Shown: piece by piece, positions 25,911-34,405 of the stretch
Layout: every line of letters begins with the position of its first letter
Position numbering within the stretch: position 1 is the first letter of the stretch
Made by a program: the position numbers and the translations under genes
Notes under the pieces: model-generated
What the model was told of the DNA's origin: nothing
What the model saw: the letters and a program-made list of their open reading frames with translations, nothing else
Database searches by the model: none
Assembly (NCBI GenBank): GCA_947589745.1
Contig: CANQCS010000005.1
Span: forward strand, 1 to 64,000
Length of the DNA stretch: 64,000 nt
Source of the DNA: an uncultured Oscillospiraceae bacterium
Lineage (GTDB): Bacteria; Bacillota; Clostridia; Oscillospirales; Oscillospiraceae
Reading direction: 5' to 3'

Positions 25911-27599
25911 ATGAAGTTCAGCGAGATGCCCTACACCCGCCCGGACCTGGAGCAGGTCCGGACCTATTCCCGGAGCGTACTGGAGCGCATCCAGTCCGCC
26001 GCCTCCGCCCAGGAGCAGATCGACGCCCTCAAGGAGTACGACCAGTGGTCCAAGGGGCTCAACACCGACTGCTCCCTGGCCTACGCCCGCCACACCATCG
26101 ACACCCGGGACCCCTTCTACGCCGCGGAGAACGACTACGTGGACGCCATCTCCCCGGAGCTCCAGGAGCTGAGCCAGCGCATCGACCTGGCGCTGCTGCA
26201 CTCCCCCTTCCGCCCGGAGCTGGAGGAGAGCCTGGGGAAGCTGTTCTTCACCAACCTGGAGATCGGTGTGCGGTGCATGAAGCCGGAGATCATGGACCTG
26301 ATGCAGGAGGAGAACCGGCTCCAGAGCGAGTACCAGAAGCTGTACGCCTCCGCCCTGGTGGAGTGGGAGGGCAAGAGGCTGACCCTGCCCCAGCTGGGCC
26401 CCTACCAGGAGAGCACGGACCGGGCTGTCCGCAAGGCGGCCTGCGAGGCTGCCGGCCGCTGGTTCGACGCCCACCAGGCGGAGCTGGACGACCTCTTTGA
26501 CAAGCTGGTGAAGAACCGCACCGCCCAGGGCCGGGCCATGGGCTATGAGAACTACATCCCCCTGGCCTACGACCGCCTGGGCCGCAACTGCTACGGCCCG
26601 GAGGAGGTGGCCGCCTTCCGGGACCAGATCGCCGCGGACATGGTGCCCGTCGCGGTGCGCATCAAGAGGGACCAGGCCCGCCGCCTGGGCCTGGACAAGC
26701 TGGCCCTCTACGACAACGGCCTGGTGTTCCCCGACGGCAACGCCAAGCCCCAGGGCACGGCGGAGGACATCCTGGCCGCCGGCCGGGAGATGTACCGGGC
26801 CCTCAGCCCGGAGACCGCCGAGTTCGTGGACTTCCTCTACGACAACGAGCTGATGGACGTGCTCAGCAAGGAGGGCAAGGCCCCCGGCGGCTACTGCACC
26901 TACTTCCCCGCCTACAAGGCCCCCTTCATCTTCTCCAACTTCAACGGCACCAGCGGCGACGTGGACGTGCTGACCCATGAGGCGGGCCACGCCTTCGCCG
27001 GGTACCGCACCGCCCGGAAGGGCTACCTCTCCGCCCTGGAAAATCCCACCGCCGAGACCTGCGAGGTCCACTCCATGTCCATGGAGTTCCTCACTGCCCC
27101 CTGGCACGACAAGTTCTTTGGCCCTCTCACCCAGAAGTACGAGGTGGCCCACTGCGCTGACGCCCTGGCCTTCATCCCCTACGGCTGTCTGGTGGACGAG
27201 TTCCAGCACCGTGTGTACGCCGAGCCCGATCTGACCCCGGCCCAGCGCAATGCGGTGTGGATGGAGCTGGAGCACAAGTACCGGCCCTGGATCGACTTCG
27301 AGGACCTGCCCTTCTACGGCAGGGGCGCGGGCTGGCAGCGGCAGCTCCACGTCTACCTCTACCCCTTCTACTACATCGACTACTGCATGGCCCAGACCGT
27401 GGCGCTCCAGTTCTGGCAGGCATCCCTGGCCGACCGCGGGGACACCTGGCAGCGTTATCTGGCCTTCGCCGAGGCCGGCGGCACCAAGACCTTCGTGGAG
27501 CTGGTGGCCGACGCCGGGATGAAGCTGCCCTACGCCCCCGGCTGCATCCGGGAGGTGGGCGAAAAGATCTCCCGCTGGCTGGACGAGAACCCCGCCTAA
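25911..27599 (+). CDS. M3 family oligoendopeptidase (PepF-like)
   Basis: A 562-aa cytoplasmic zinc peptidase degrading short peptides. The catalytic motif HEAGH (in VDVLTHEAGHAFAGY, about residues 356-370) gives the two His ligands and Glu. The downstream ETCEVHSMSMEFL segment supplies the third ligand Glu, as in the family. YCTYFPAYKAPFIFSNFNGT precedes the motif. Length fits the M3 PepF/pz-peptidase type. Start ATG 25911 follows AAGGAGG. It is a single-gene unit. Its TAA stop is only 8 bp before a dispersed-element hairpin. It would complement the oligopeptide uptake system at 56490-64000. Confidence 0.93.
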   Translation: MKFSEMPYTRPDLEQVRTYSRSVLERIQSAASAQEQIDALKEYDQWSKGLNTDCSLAYARHTIDTRDPFYAAENDYVDAISPELQELSQRIDLALLHSPFRPELEESLGKLFFTNLEIGVRCMKPEIMDLMQEENRLQSEYQKLYASALVEWEGKRLTLPQLGPYQESTDRAVRKAACEAAGRWFDAHQAELDDLFDKLVKNRTAQGRAMGYENYIPLAYDRLGRNCYGPEEVAAFRDQIAADMVPVAVRIKRDQARRLGLDKLALYDNGLVFPDGNAKPQGTAEDILAAGREMYRALSPETAEFVDFLYDNELMDVLSKEGKAPGGYCTYFPAYKAPFIFSNFNGTSGDVDVLTHEAGHAFAGYRTARKGYLSALENPTAETCEVHSMSMEFLTAPWHDKFFGPLTQKYEVAHCADALAFIPYGCLVDEFQHRVYAEPDLTPAQRNAVWMELEHKYRPWIDFEDLPFYGRGAGWQRQLHVYLYPFYYIDYCMAQTVALQFWQASLADRGDTWQRYLAFAEAGGTKTFVELVADAGMKLPYAPGCIREVGEKISRWLDENPA

Positions 27600-27607
27600 C
27601 GGCGCTC

Positions 27608-27722
27608 ATCCTTTTTCTTGAAAGAAAAAGGATCAAAAAGAACTTTAACCTCGCTCTCAGGGCGCTGCGATCCCCGCCTGCTCCGCACGGTGACGGTGGC
27701 ATCTTCTTGAATGGGAGGACAA
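27608..27722 (+). repeat. Dispersed element A, copy 5 (after the M3 peptidase)
   Basis: Hairpin at 27608-27633 with the C-G version of the covarying pair (ATCCTTTTTC / GAAAAAGGAT). The tail follows: CAAAAAGAACTTTAACC, CGCTCTCAGGGCGCTGC, GCACGGTGACGG and a terminal GGGAGGACAAG. Confidence 0.8.
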
Positions 27723-27728
27723 GAATCC

Positions 27729-27756
27729 GCCCCGGCTCTATCTGAGCCGGGGCGGA
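27729..27756. terminator. Bidirectional hairpin between converging genes
   Basis: CCGCCCCGGCTC / GAGCCGGGGCGG stem with a 5-nt loop lies between the converging M3 peptidase and fbp genes. A short AATTCTTTTC follows on the plus side. Confidence 0.65.
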
Positions 27757-27807
27757 ACTTAATTCTTTTCAGCTTGCAAGAAAATACCTTTAACTTTTTT
27801 GACCGTC

Positions 27808-29790
27808 TTAGTGGTGGTGGTCCTCCAGCACCGCGCCGGAGCGGTAGGCGTCCAGCAGTCGGCGCAGATCGTCGATCTGGGCCTGGATCTGCACGCCCTC
27901 GTCGGTCTCGGACACCTTCATCCGATGGTCCAGGTTTTCGAACACCGTGGAGGTGGAGGTGATATCGAAATTCTCCTTCACCGCCTTCTCCTTGCCCGCG
28001 AAGGGCTGGTGGGCGATGATCCGCAGGCTGTAGGAGTTGAAGGTCAGGGTGTAGCCCGCGATGCCGCTGGTGGCCTGGTAGGCCTTGCAGAAGCCGCCGT
28101 CGATGACGATGAGCTTGCCGTTGCCCTTGATGGGGCTCTCCCCCTTCTTGGCCTTCACCGGCACATGGCCGTTGATGATGTGGCTCCGCTTGCCCTCCAG
28201 GCCGAACTCCTTCAGGATGGCCTCGCAGACCGCTGGGTCGTTGTAAAGGCTGTAGTAGGGGTTCTTGGGCTCGGTCCAGGCGCTCTCGTCGGCGATGAGA
28301 CGGCGCTCGAAGGTGGTCATCCGGTCCCGGCCGAAGATGGGGCTGTTGCGGCCCGCCCACAGGAACCAGAGGAAGTCCATCCCCAGCTGCCGCTCCTCGG
28401 AGCCCAGGGGCAGGTAGTAGGCCCGGCGGGCGGCGGTGTCGGCGTAGTCCAGAAACTCCTTTCCCTTCCGCTCCCGGCCCCCCAGGGTGAAGGTCAGGAA
28501 AGACCCATCCTCCGCCAGGGGCACGCAGCCGTGGAACAGCAGGTTGCCGTTATAAATTTTGTAGAGGCTGCCCCGGGAGTACAGGAACCGGACGTGGCGC
28601 TGGAGCTTCTCGCTGCGGAGGAAGGAGGCGGTGAGCTGGTTGATGACGGACTCCTCCTCCTCCGTGAGGGCGTAGGGGTCCCTGGGGTCCACGGTGGGGA
28701 AGTCGCAGTCCTCCAGGCGGTACTTCACCCCCCGGATGACAATGGACCGGTCCTCGTAGTCGATCTTGTCCAGCAGCAGCCGGTCCTCCATGCCGTACTC
28801 CGGATGGCGCATGATCTTCTGCCCCTCCAGCTTGAAGAGGATCACGGTGATGGCCTTGTGCATCCGGGCGGAGAGCAGCTTGTCCTTCTCCGTGACCCCG
28901 CTGCCCATCAGCTTCACGGCGAAGCGGGACACGTCGCAGTTCTGGTACACCTCGTTGGCGAACACGGACAGGGGCCGCAAGGAGATGCCGTAGCCCGTCT
29001 CCACCACCTCCAGGTTGTTGTAGTGGATGGAGTTGGAGAGCACCGTGGCCACCATGGTCCGGGAGCCGGAGGCGGCGCCCATCCACAGCACGTCGTGGTT
29101 GCCCCACTGGATATCCACGCTGTGGTGGTTCAGCAGGGAGTCCATGATGATATCCGCCCGGGGGCCCCGGTCGAAGATATCCCCCACCAGGTGGAGCCGG
29201 TCCACGCTGAGGTGCTTGATAACGGTGGAGATGGCGGCGATGAAGCCGGGGGCCTGGCCGGTGTCGATGATGGTGGAGATAAGGGTCTCGAAGTAGTCCT
29301 TCTTGTCCGGGTCCTCCCGGTGGGTGTGGAGCAGTTCCTCGATCATATAGGCGTACTCCGGGGGCAGGGACTTGCGGACCTTGCTCCGGGTGTACCGGGC
29401 GGAGACCATGCGGCAGACCTCCACCAGCCGGTGGAGAGTGATGCCGTACCACTCGTCCATGTCCTCGATGCGGCCCTTCAGGTCCTCCAGCTTCTCCTCC
29501 GGGTAGTAGATGAGGGTGGCCAGCTCCTCCCGCTCGGCCCGGGTCATGCTGGTGCCGTACAGATCGTTCAGCTTCTCCTTCACCACGCCGGAGCAGGAGT
29601 TGAGCACGTGCAGGAACGCCTCATACTCCCCGTGGACGTCTGAGATAAAGTGCTCGCAGCCCTTGGGCAGGTTGGAGATGGCCTGGAGGTGGATGATCTC
29701 CCGGCTGGCGTCCTGGATGGTGGGGTACTGTTTGGCCAGCAGCTTCAGATAGCGCAGCTCCTCCGGGCGGTAATTCTGTTCGGTGGGCAT
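27808..29790 (-). CDS. fbp: Fructose-1,6-bisphosphatase class 3
   Basis: A 660-aa gluconeogenic phosphatase of the Firmicutes-specific class III. The metallophosphoesterase core is visible: SDVHGEYEAF, GDIFDRGPRAD and WGNHDVLWMG supply metal ligands, and INGHVPVK with the downstream VIDGGFCKAYQ complete it. Length matches the family (about 640-670). The protein ends in HHH, which is natural here. Start 29790 follows AAGGAGGGAG and a promoter lies 30 bp upstream. It is a single-gene unit converging on the M3 peptidase and divergent from the GNAT gene. Confidence 0.96.
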   Translation of the reverse strand: MPTEQNYRPEELRYLKLLAKQYPTIQDASREIIHLQAISNLPKGCEHFISDVHGEYEAFLHVLNSCSGVVKEKLNDLYGTSMTRAEREELATLIYYPEEKLEDLKGRIEDMDEWYGITLHRLVEVCRMVSARYTRSKVRKSLPPEYAYMIEELLHTHREDPDKKDYFETLISTIIDTGQAPGFIAAISTVIKHLSVDRLHLVGDIFDRGPRADIIMDSLLNHHSVDIQWGNHDVLWMGAASGSRTMVATVLSNSIHYNNLEVVETGYGISLRPLSVFANEVYQNCDVSRFAVKLMGSGVTEKDKLLSARMHKAITVILFKLEGQKIMRHPEYGMEDRLLLDKIDYEDRSIVIRGVKYRLEDCDFPTVDPRDPYALTEEEESVINQLTASFLRSEKLQRHVRFLYSRGSLYKIYNGNLLFHGCVPLAEDGSFLTFTLGGRERKGKEFLDYADTAARRAYYLPLGSEERQLGMDFLWFLWAGRNSPIFGRDRMTTFERRLIADESAWTEPKNPYYSLYNDPAVCEAILKEFGLEGKRSHIINGHVPVKAKKGESPIKGNGKLIVIDGGFCKAYQATSGIAGYTLTFNSYSLRIIAHQPFAGKEKAVKENFDITSTSTVFENLDHRMKVSETDEGVQIQAQIDDLRRLLDAYRSGAVLEDHHH

Positions 29791-29819
29791 AAATCTCCCT
29801 CCTTGTGTATGTTGGGACT

Positions 29820-29848
29820 ATTGTACACCATCCCGCCCGCCGCCGCAA
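29820..29848 (-). promoter_or_regulatory. Promoter of fbp
   Basis: On the minus strand TTGCGG (29848-29843), 17 bp, TACAAT (29825-29820). Confidence 0.55.
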
Positions 29849-29896
29849 CCGGCAGGCGAAAAAAGTTTGGACTGGCAGCCCGCCCCGTTCCGCGTC

Positions 29897-29925
29897 TTGA
29901 AAGAAACCGGGGGATATGCTATCAT
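29897..29925 (+). promoter_or_regulatory. Promoter of the GNAT gene
   Basis: TTGAAA (29897-29902), 17 bp, TATCAT (29920-29925), about 42 bp before ATG 29968. Confidence 0.65.
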
Positions 29926-29967
29926 ACATCGCGGAGTGCCAACAAAGAGACTGGAGGAAACCGGCAG

Positions 29968-30438
29968 ATGATCGTGACATACCGGCCCACGCTGGAGGAC
30001 CTGTGGTTCAGAGAGAAATTTCTGAGTGACCCGGATACCATGTCCTATAACGCCCCGTGGGGTGGGACCATCCCTTTTCCCCGAGAGAAGTGGCAGGATT
30101 GGTACGCCCGTTGGGTCGCGCACCGGGATGGAAACCAGCGGTACTACCGCTATCTGCTCAATGCAGAAAGCCGCGAATTTGTGGGAGAGATCGCCTATCA
30201 TCTCGATCCCGAACAAGGCATCTATCTGGCGGATGTGATCGTCCATGCAAAATACCGGGGCAAAGGCTACGGAAAAGAGGGCCTGGCTCTGTTATGCCAG
30301 GCGGCTAAGGATAACGGCCTCGTCGAACTTTACGATAATATCGCCGCCGGTAATCCCTCTATCCGCCTGTTCCTTAACATGGGCTTTTCTATTGTTGACG
30401 CGGCGGAAGATCGCGTTATGCTGAAAAAGGTATTGTAA
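29968..30438 (+). CDS. GNAT-family N-acetyltransferase
   Basis: A 156-aa acetyl-CoA-dependent transferase of the RimJ/RimL-like GNAT fold. The acetyl-CoA loop is in KYRGKGYGKEGL (motif A, R/Q-x-x-G-x-G) after the beta-4 strand GIYLADVIVH, and the C-terminal NPSIRLFLNMGF is typical of motif B. Start 29968 follows GGAGG. The substrate cannot be told from sequence: an amino acid, peptide N-terminus or small amine are all possible. It is a single-gene unit divergent from fbp. Codon use looks less GC-rich than that of the neighbouring fbp and cob genes, a mild hint of a different origin. Confidence 0.88.
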   Translation: MIVTYRPTLEDLWFREKFLSDPDTMSYNAPWGGTIPFPREKWQDWYARWVAHRDGNQRYYRYLLNAESREFVGEIAYHLDPEQGIYLADVIVHAKYRGKGYGKEGLALLCQAAKDNGLVELYDNIAAGNPSIRLFLNMGFSIVDAAEDRVMLKKVL

Positions 30439-30520
30439 ACCAGGGCAAAATGCAATCCTGCCAGAGGCCGGACCGCCGTTCCCCATTTTCTCCCCGCCCC
30501 GCCGGGAGATTGTGAAACCC

Positions 30521-30549
30521 TTGACAGGCAGGAACGGCAGCAGTATAAT
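30521..30549 (+). promoter_or_regulatory. Promoter of the cobalamin operon
   Basis: Perfect consensus: TTGACA (30521-30526), 17 bp, TATAAT (30544-30549). The leader then contains a dispersed-element hairpin and no recognisable cobalamin riboswitch. Confidence 0.85.
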
Positions 30550-30579
30550 ATTTCCCGGGCCGCCGGAAGGCGGCCTGGA

Positions 30580-30621
30580 ATAAAAGTTCTTTTTGATTCT
30601 TTTTCTTTCAAGAAAAAGAAT
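30580..30621 (-). repeat. Dispersed element A, copy 6 (short, in the cob leader)
   Basis: Only the hairpin (30596-30621, ATTCTTTTTC / GAAAAAGAAT) and the adjacent AAAAGTTCTTTTTG part are kept; the rest of the tail is missing. It lies between the cob promoter and cobD, in reverse orientation to the transcript. Confidence 0.75.
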
Positions 30622-30646
30622 GTATGCCTTCTGAGGAGAAACCCAC

Positions 30647-31618
30647 ATGAAACTGATCGCGGCGGTGATATGCGGCTTCTGTCTGGACCTGCTGCTGGCG
30701 GACCCGGCCTGGATGCCCCACCCGGTGGTGTATATGGGCAAGGCCATCTCGGCCCTGGAGCGCTTTCTGCGCCCCCTCCTCCCCCGGACGCCCGAGGGCG
30801 AGCTGTGGGGCGGGGCGCTGCTGGCGGCGGCGCTGCCCCTGGGGACCCTGGTCCTGACGGCGGGGGTCTGCGCCCTGGCGGAGCGGGTCCACCCGGCGCT
30901 GGGCTTCGCGGTCCAGGTCCTCTGGTGCTGGCAGGCGCTGGCTCTCCGGGGGCTGGAGATGGAGAGCAAAAACGTCTACCGGGAGCTGCACCGTGGGGAC
31001 CTCCCCGCCGCCCGGAAGGCTGTCAGCCGCATCGTGGGCCGGGACACCCAGAACCTGACGGCGGAGGGCGTCACCAAGGCGGCGGTGGAGACCGTGGCGG
31101 AGAACTTCTCCGACGGCGTGGCGGCCCCGCTGCTCTATATGCTCCTGGGCGGCGCGCCTCTGGCGCTGGTCTACAAATCCGTCAACACCATGGACAGCAT
31201 GGTGGGCTACAAAAACGACCGCTACCTCTACTTCGGCCGCACGGCGGCCAAGCTGGACGACTTGGCCAACTACATCCCCTCCCGGCTGGCGGCTCTCTTC
31301 TGGATCGCGGCGGCTGGCCTCACCGGGGGAAACATCAAGAACGCCTGGCGCATCTGGCGGCGGGACCGCCGGAACCACGCCAGCCCCAACTCCGCCCAGA
31401 CGGAGTCCGCCTGTGCCGGGGCCCTGGGCATCCAGCTGGCGGGTCCCGCCTCCTACTTCGGGAAGGTGTATGACAAGCCCACCATCGGCGACGCCCTGCG
31501 CCCGGTGGAGCCGGAGGATATCCTGCGGGCGGACCGGATGCTGTACGCGGCGGGACTGCTGGCGCTGTTGGTGGGCGCAGGCATCCGAGCCGCCGTTGTG
31601 CTGGGGCTGGGAGCGTAG
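30647..31618 (+). CDS. cobD: Adenosylcobinamide-phosphate synthase (CobD/CbiB)
   Basis: A 323-aa membrane enzyme that attaches aminopropanol (or its phosphate) to adenosylcobyric acid in late cobalamin synthesis. Family features are DLLLADPAWMPHPVVYMGKAI at the N-terminus, AVETVAENFSDGVAAPLLY, VNTMDSMVGYKNDRY with the conserved Asp-Asn residues, and SPNSAQTESACAGALGIQL. About five hydrophobic helices are present. The start follows GAGGAG. It is the first gene of a three-gene operon with the aminotransferase that likely makes the linker and with cobQ. The name cobD follows the Pseudomonas scheme; cbiB is the Salmonella name. Confidence 0.95.
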   Translation: MKLIAAVICGFCLDLLLADPAWMPHPVVYMGKAISALERFLRPLLPRTPEGELWGGALLAAALPLGTLVLTAGVCALAERVHPALGFAVQVLWCWQALALRGLEMESKNVYRELHRGDLPAARKAVSRIVGRDTQNLTAEGVTKAAVETVAENFSDGVAAPLLYMLLGGAPLALVYKSVNTMDSMVGYKNDRYLYFGRTAAKLDDLANYIPSRLAALFWIAAAGLTGGNIKNAWRIWRRDRRNHASPNSAQTESACAGALGIQLAGPASYFGKVYDKPTIGDALRPVEPEDILRADRMLYAAGLLALLVGAGIRAAVVLGLGA

Positions 31619-31626
31619 GAGGCACT

Positions 31627-32712
31627 ATGAGAAACAACGACCGTCCGCCGGAGCTGGTCCACGGCGGCGACTGGGCCGGATACGCGGAGGAATACGGGGC
31701 GCTGCCCCTGGACTTCTCCTCCAACGTCAGCCCCCTGGGCCTGCCGGAGGGCGTGTGCCGGGCCGCAGCGCTGGCCCTGGAGCAGGCGGACCGCTACCCC
31801 GACCCCCTGTGCCGGGACCTGCGGAAAGCCATCGCCGCCGCGGAACACGTGGACCCGGCGTGGTGCCTCTGCGGCGGCGGCGCGGCGGACCTGATCTACC
31901 GGGCGGTGCTGGCCCGGCGGCCCAGGCGGGCGCTGGTCACCGCCCCCACCTTCGCGGAGTACGAGTCGGCGCTGGACCTGGTCCGCTGCCGGACTGTCCT
32001 TTTCCCGCTACGGGAGGACGCCGGTTTTCTGCTGGAGGACCGCTTTCTGGACGCCATCACGCCGGACACAGATATGGTGTTCCTATGCGAGCCCAACAAC
32101 CCCACGGGCCGCACCACCCGGCGGGAGCTGCTCCTGGCAGTGCTGGACCGCTGCCGGGAGGCGGGGGCCCTGCTGGTGGTAGACGAGTGCTTCGGCGATT
32201 TCCTGGACGACCCCGCCGCCCACACCCTGAAGAGCCTGCTGGGCGCGTATCCGAATCTCTTGATCGTCAAGGCGTTCACCAAGCTGTACGCCATGGCCGG
32301 ACTGCGCCTTGGCTACTGCCTGTGCGCCGACGGCGGGCTGCTGGACGCTATGGGCCGCTGTGCCCAGCCCTGGGCGGTGTCGGGACCGGCCCAGGCGGCG
32401 GGCATCGCCGCCCTGGGGGAGGCGGACTACGTCCGGGAGGTCCGACAACTCATCCGAACGGAGCGGCCCTGGCTGGCTGCGGAGCTGACCCGGCTGGGGT
32501 TCCGGGTGATCCCCGGCGAGGCCAATTTCCTGCTCTTCTTCTCCCCCGTCCCCCTGGGGGAGCCTTTGCGAAAGCGGGGCATTCTGCTGCGGAGCTGTGA
32601 GAACTACCATGGACTGGGCGCGGGCTGGTACCGGACCGCCGTGCGCACCCACGAGGACAACCGGCGGCTCATCGCCGCCCTGGAGGATATACGGAGGGAC
32701 AAGACCACATGA
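31627..32712 (+). CDS. PLP aminotransferase, likely threonine-phosphate decarboxylase
   Basis: A 361-aa fold-type I PLP enzyme. It resembles histidinol-phosphate aminotransferase: LDFSSNVSPLGLPEGV at the N-terminus, the substrate-binding FLCEPNNPTGRTTRREL, VVDECFGDF, and VKAFTKLYAMAGLRLGY with the PLP Lys. In Salmonella the homologue CobD decarboxylates L-threonine-O-3-phosphate to aminopropanol phosphate, the cobalamin linker. Its place between cobD/cbiB and cobQ, 8 bp after the former and overlapping the latter by 4 bp, supports that role over histidine biosynthesis. No other his gene is in the window. Confidence 0.88.
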   Translation: MRNNDRPPELVHGGDWAGYAEEYGALPLDFSSNVSPLGLPEGVCRAAALALEQADRYPDPLCRDLRKAIAAAEHVDPAWCLCGGGAADLIYRAVLARRPRRALVTAPTFAEYESALDLVRCRTVLFPLREDAGFLLEDRFLDAITPDTDMVFLCEPNNPTGRTTRRELLLAVLDRCREAGALLVVDECFGDFLDDPAAHTLKSLLGAYPNLLIVKAFTKLYAMAGLRLGYCLCADGGLLDAMGRCAQPWAVSGPAQAAGIAALGEADYVREVRQLIRTERPWLAAELTRLGFRVIPGEANFLLFFSPVPLGEPLRKRGILLRSCENYHGLGAGWYRTAVRTHEDNRRLIAALEDIRRDKTT

Positions 32713-34196
32713 GCAGAGCCAAATGTATCATGGTCCAGGGGACCATGTCCGGGGCCGGAAAGAGCCTTCTCTGCGCCGCGCTGTGCCGCATCTTTGCCCA
32801 GGACGGCCTGCGCTGCGCGCCGTTCAAGAGCCAGAACATGGCCCTCAACAGCTACATCACCCGGGACGGCTGGGAGATCGGCCGGGCCCAGGCGGTCCAG
32901 GCCCAGGCCGCCGGGGTGGAGCCGGACGTGCGGATGAACCCCATCCTGCTGAAACCCAGCAGCGACGTGGGCAGCCAGGTGATCGTCAACGGTGAGGTCC
33001 GCCGCCACATGCCCGCCTCGGAGTATTTCCGCTACAAGAAGCGGCTCATCTCGGAGATCATGGCCGCCTACGACAGCCTCGCCGGCGAGTTCGACGTCAT
33101 CGTCATCGAGGGCGCGGGCAGCCCGGCGGAGATCAACCTGAAGGAAAACGACATCGTGAACATGGGCCTGGCCAAGCTGGTGGACGCGCCGGTGCTGCTG
33201 GCGGGGGACATCGACCGGGGTGGCGTGTTCGCCCAGCTCTACGGCACCGTGGCCCTGCTGGACCCTGACGAACAGGACCGCATTGCGGGCCTCCTCATCA
33301 ACAAGTTCCGGGGCGACCTGGAAATTTTGCGCCCGGGCCTCGCCATGCTGGAGGAGAAGACCGGCAAGCCGGTGCTGGGGGTGATCCCCTATCTGCGGGT
33401 GGACGTGGACGACGAGGACTCCCTGGCCCCCTGCCTGGAGCAGACCAGCGTCCACAAGCCCCTGGACGCGGCGGTGATCCGCCTGCCCCGCATCTCCAAC
33501 TTCACCGACTTCAACCCCTTGGAGGAACACCCCCAGATCGGTGTACGCTATGTGGACGACGTGCGGCGGCTGGGCACTCCCGACCTGGTGGTCCTGCCGG
33601 GCACCAAGAGCACGGTCAGCGACCTGCTCTGGCTGCGGCAGAGCGGCCTGGAGACAGCGGTGCTGAAGCTGGCTGCCGCCGGGACCCCGGTGCTGGGCGT
33701 CTGCGGCGGCTACCAGATGCTAGGCGCCGCTCTCCACGACCCGGAGGGCGTGGAGACCGAAGCCGGGACCCACATCCGCGGCATGGGCCTTCTCCCGGTG
33801 GAGACCACCTTCACCTCCCAAAAATCCCGCCTGCGGAAGACCGCGGTGGTCCAGGCATCCCCCTTCGCCGGTGCCAGGCTGGAGGGATACGAGATCCACA
33901 TGGGCCGGACCGAGGAGACCGGCTCCCCCTTCTGCCTCCTGGAGGACGGCCGCGCCGAGGGCTGCGCCCGGGGGAACGTCTGGGGCACCTATCTCCACGG
34001 CCTGTTCGACAGCGGTGAGCTGACCCAGGCCATGGCCCGCCTGCTCTGCGCCCGGAAGGGCCTCCGGCCCGAGGAGGCGGAGGCGGTATCCCACGCCGCC
34101 TACCAGCAGCGGCAGTTCGACCTGCTGGCCGATGGCGTCCGCAGCGCGCTGGACATGCCCGCCATCTACCGCATACTGGACCATTCTTTTTCTTGA
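32709..34196 (+). CDS. cobQ: Cobyric acid synthase
   Basis: A 495-aa glutamine-dependent amidotransferase that amidates four carboxylates of adenosylcobyrinic diamide. The N-terminal synthetase domain shows MVQGTMSGAGKSLL (P-loop), FKSQNMALNSY and DIDRGGVFAQLYGT. The C-terminal amidotransferase domain has the Cys nucleophile in VLGVCGGYQMLG and a His in GTYLHGLFD. The reading frame ends inside the dispersed-element hairpin: its last residues (HSFS) and TGA stop (34194-34196) are encoded by the repeat. The start overlaps the previous gene (ATGA). Confidence 0.95.
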   Translation: MSRAKCIMVQGTMSGAGKSLLCAALCRIFAQDGLRCAPFKSQNMALNSYITRDGWEIGRAQAVQAQAAGVEPDVRMNPILLKPSSDVGSQVIVNGEVRRHMPASEYFRYKKRLISEIMAAYDSLAGEFDVIVIEGAGSPAEINLKENDIVNMGLAKLVDAPVLLAGDIDRGGVFAQLYGTVALLDPDEQDRIAGLLINKFRGDLEILRPGLAMLEEKTGKPVLGVIPYLRVDVDDEDSLAPCLEQTSVHKPLDAAVIRLPRISNFTDFNPLEEHPQIGVRYVDDVRRLGTPDLVVLPGTKSTVSDLLWLRQSGLETAVLKLAAAGTPVLGVCGGYQMLGAALHDPEGVETEAGTHIRGMGLLPVETTFTSQKSRLRKTAVVQASPFAGARLEGYEIHMGRTEETGSPFCLLEDGRAEGCARGNVWGTYLHGLFDSGELTQAMARLLCARKGLRPEEAEAVSHAAYQQRQFDLLADGVRSALDMPAIYRILDHSFS

Positions 34197-34288
34197 AAGA
34201 AAAAGAATCAAAAAGAACTTTACCCTCGCTCTCAAAGCGCTGCGGCCCCCGGGTCTTCCGCCCGGTGACGATACGCTCTTCTCAGGGA
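34183..34288 (+). repeat. Dispersed element A, copy 7 (overlapping the cobQ 3' end)
   Basis: Hairpin at 34183-34208 (ATTCTTTTTC / GAAAAAGAAT). The tail follows: CAAAAAGAACTTTACC, CGCTCTCAAAGCGCTGC, GCCCGGTGACGATACG and GGGAGAGAACC. The cobQ stop codon lies in the hairpin loop. Confidence 0.8.
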
Positions 34289-34312
34289 GAGAACCGCTTC
34301 ACAGCAGAAACG

Positions 34313-34341
34313 TGGGGCAGACGAAACCTGTCTGCCCCGCG
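34313..34341 (+). terminator. Terminator-like hairpin after cobQ
   Basis: GGGGCAGACG and TGTCTGCCCC pair around loop AAACC. The tail after it is not U-rich. Confidence 0.5.
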
Positions 34342-34365
34342 TTTCCGCATCGACACCTGTATGAA

Positions 34366-34396
34366 AAAAGGACGTGCCTCCCGGCACGTCCTTTTA
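34366..34396. terminator. Bidirectional intrinsic terminator
   Basis: AAAAGGACGTGCC / GGCACGTCCTTTT with loop TCCC, U-rich on both strands, between the converging cobQ and membrane-protein genes. Confidence 0.85.
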
Positions 34397-34405
34397 ATCA
34401 ATTCC

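Noticed and set aside
29891..29905. A tenth copy of the dispersed element (CTTGAAAGAAA) before the GNAT gene
   Set aside because: Only an 11-nt match that is better explained as the -35 region of the GNAT promoter; no hairpin arms or tail.
30440..30646. A cobalamin riboswitch upstream of cobD
   Set aside because: No GCCACTG-type B12 box or matching fold was found in the 207-bp leader; only a promoter and a dispersed-element hairpin are visible.
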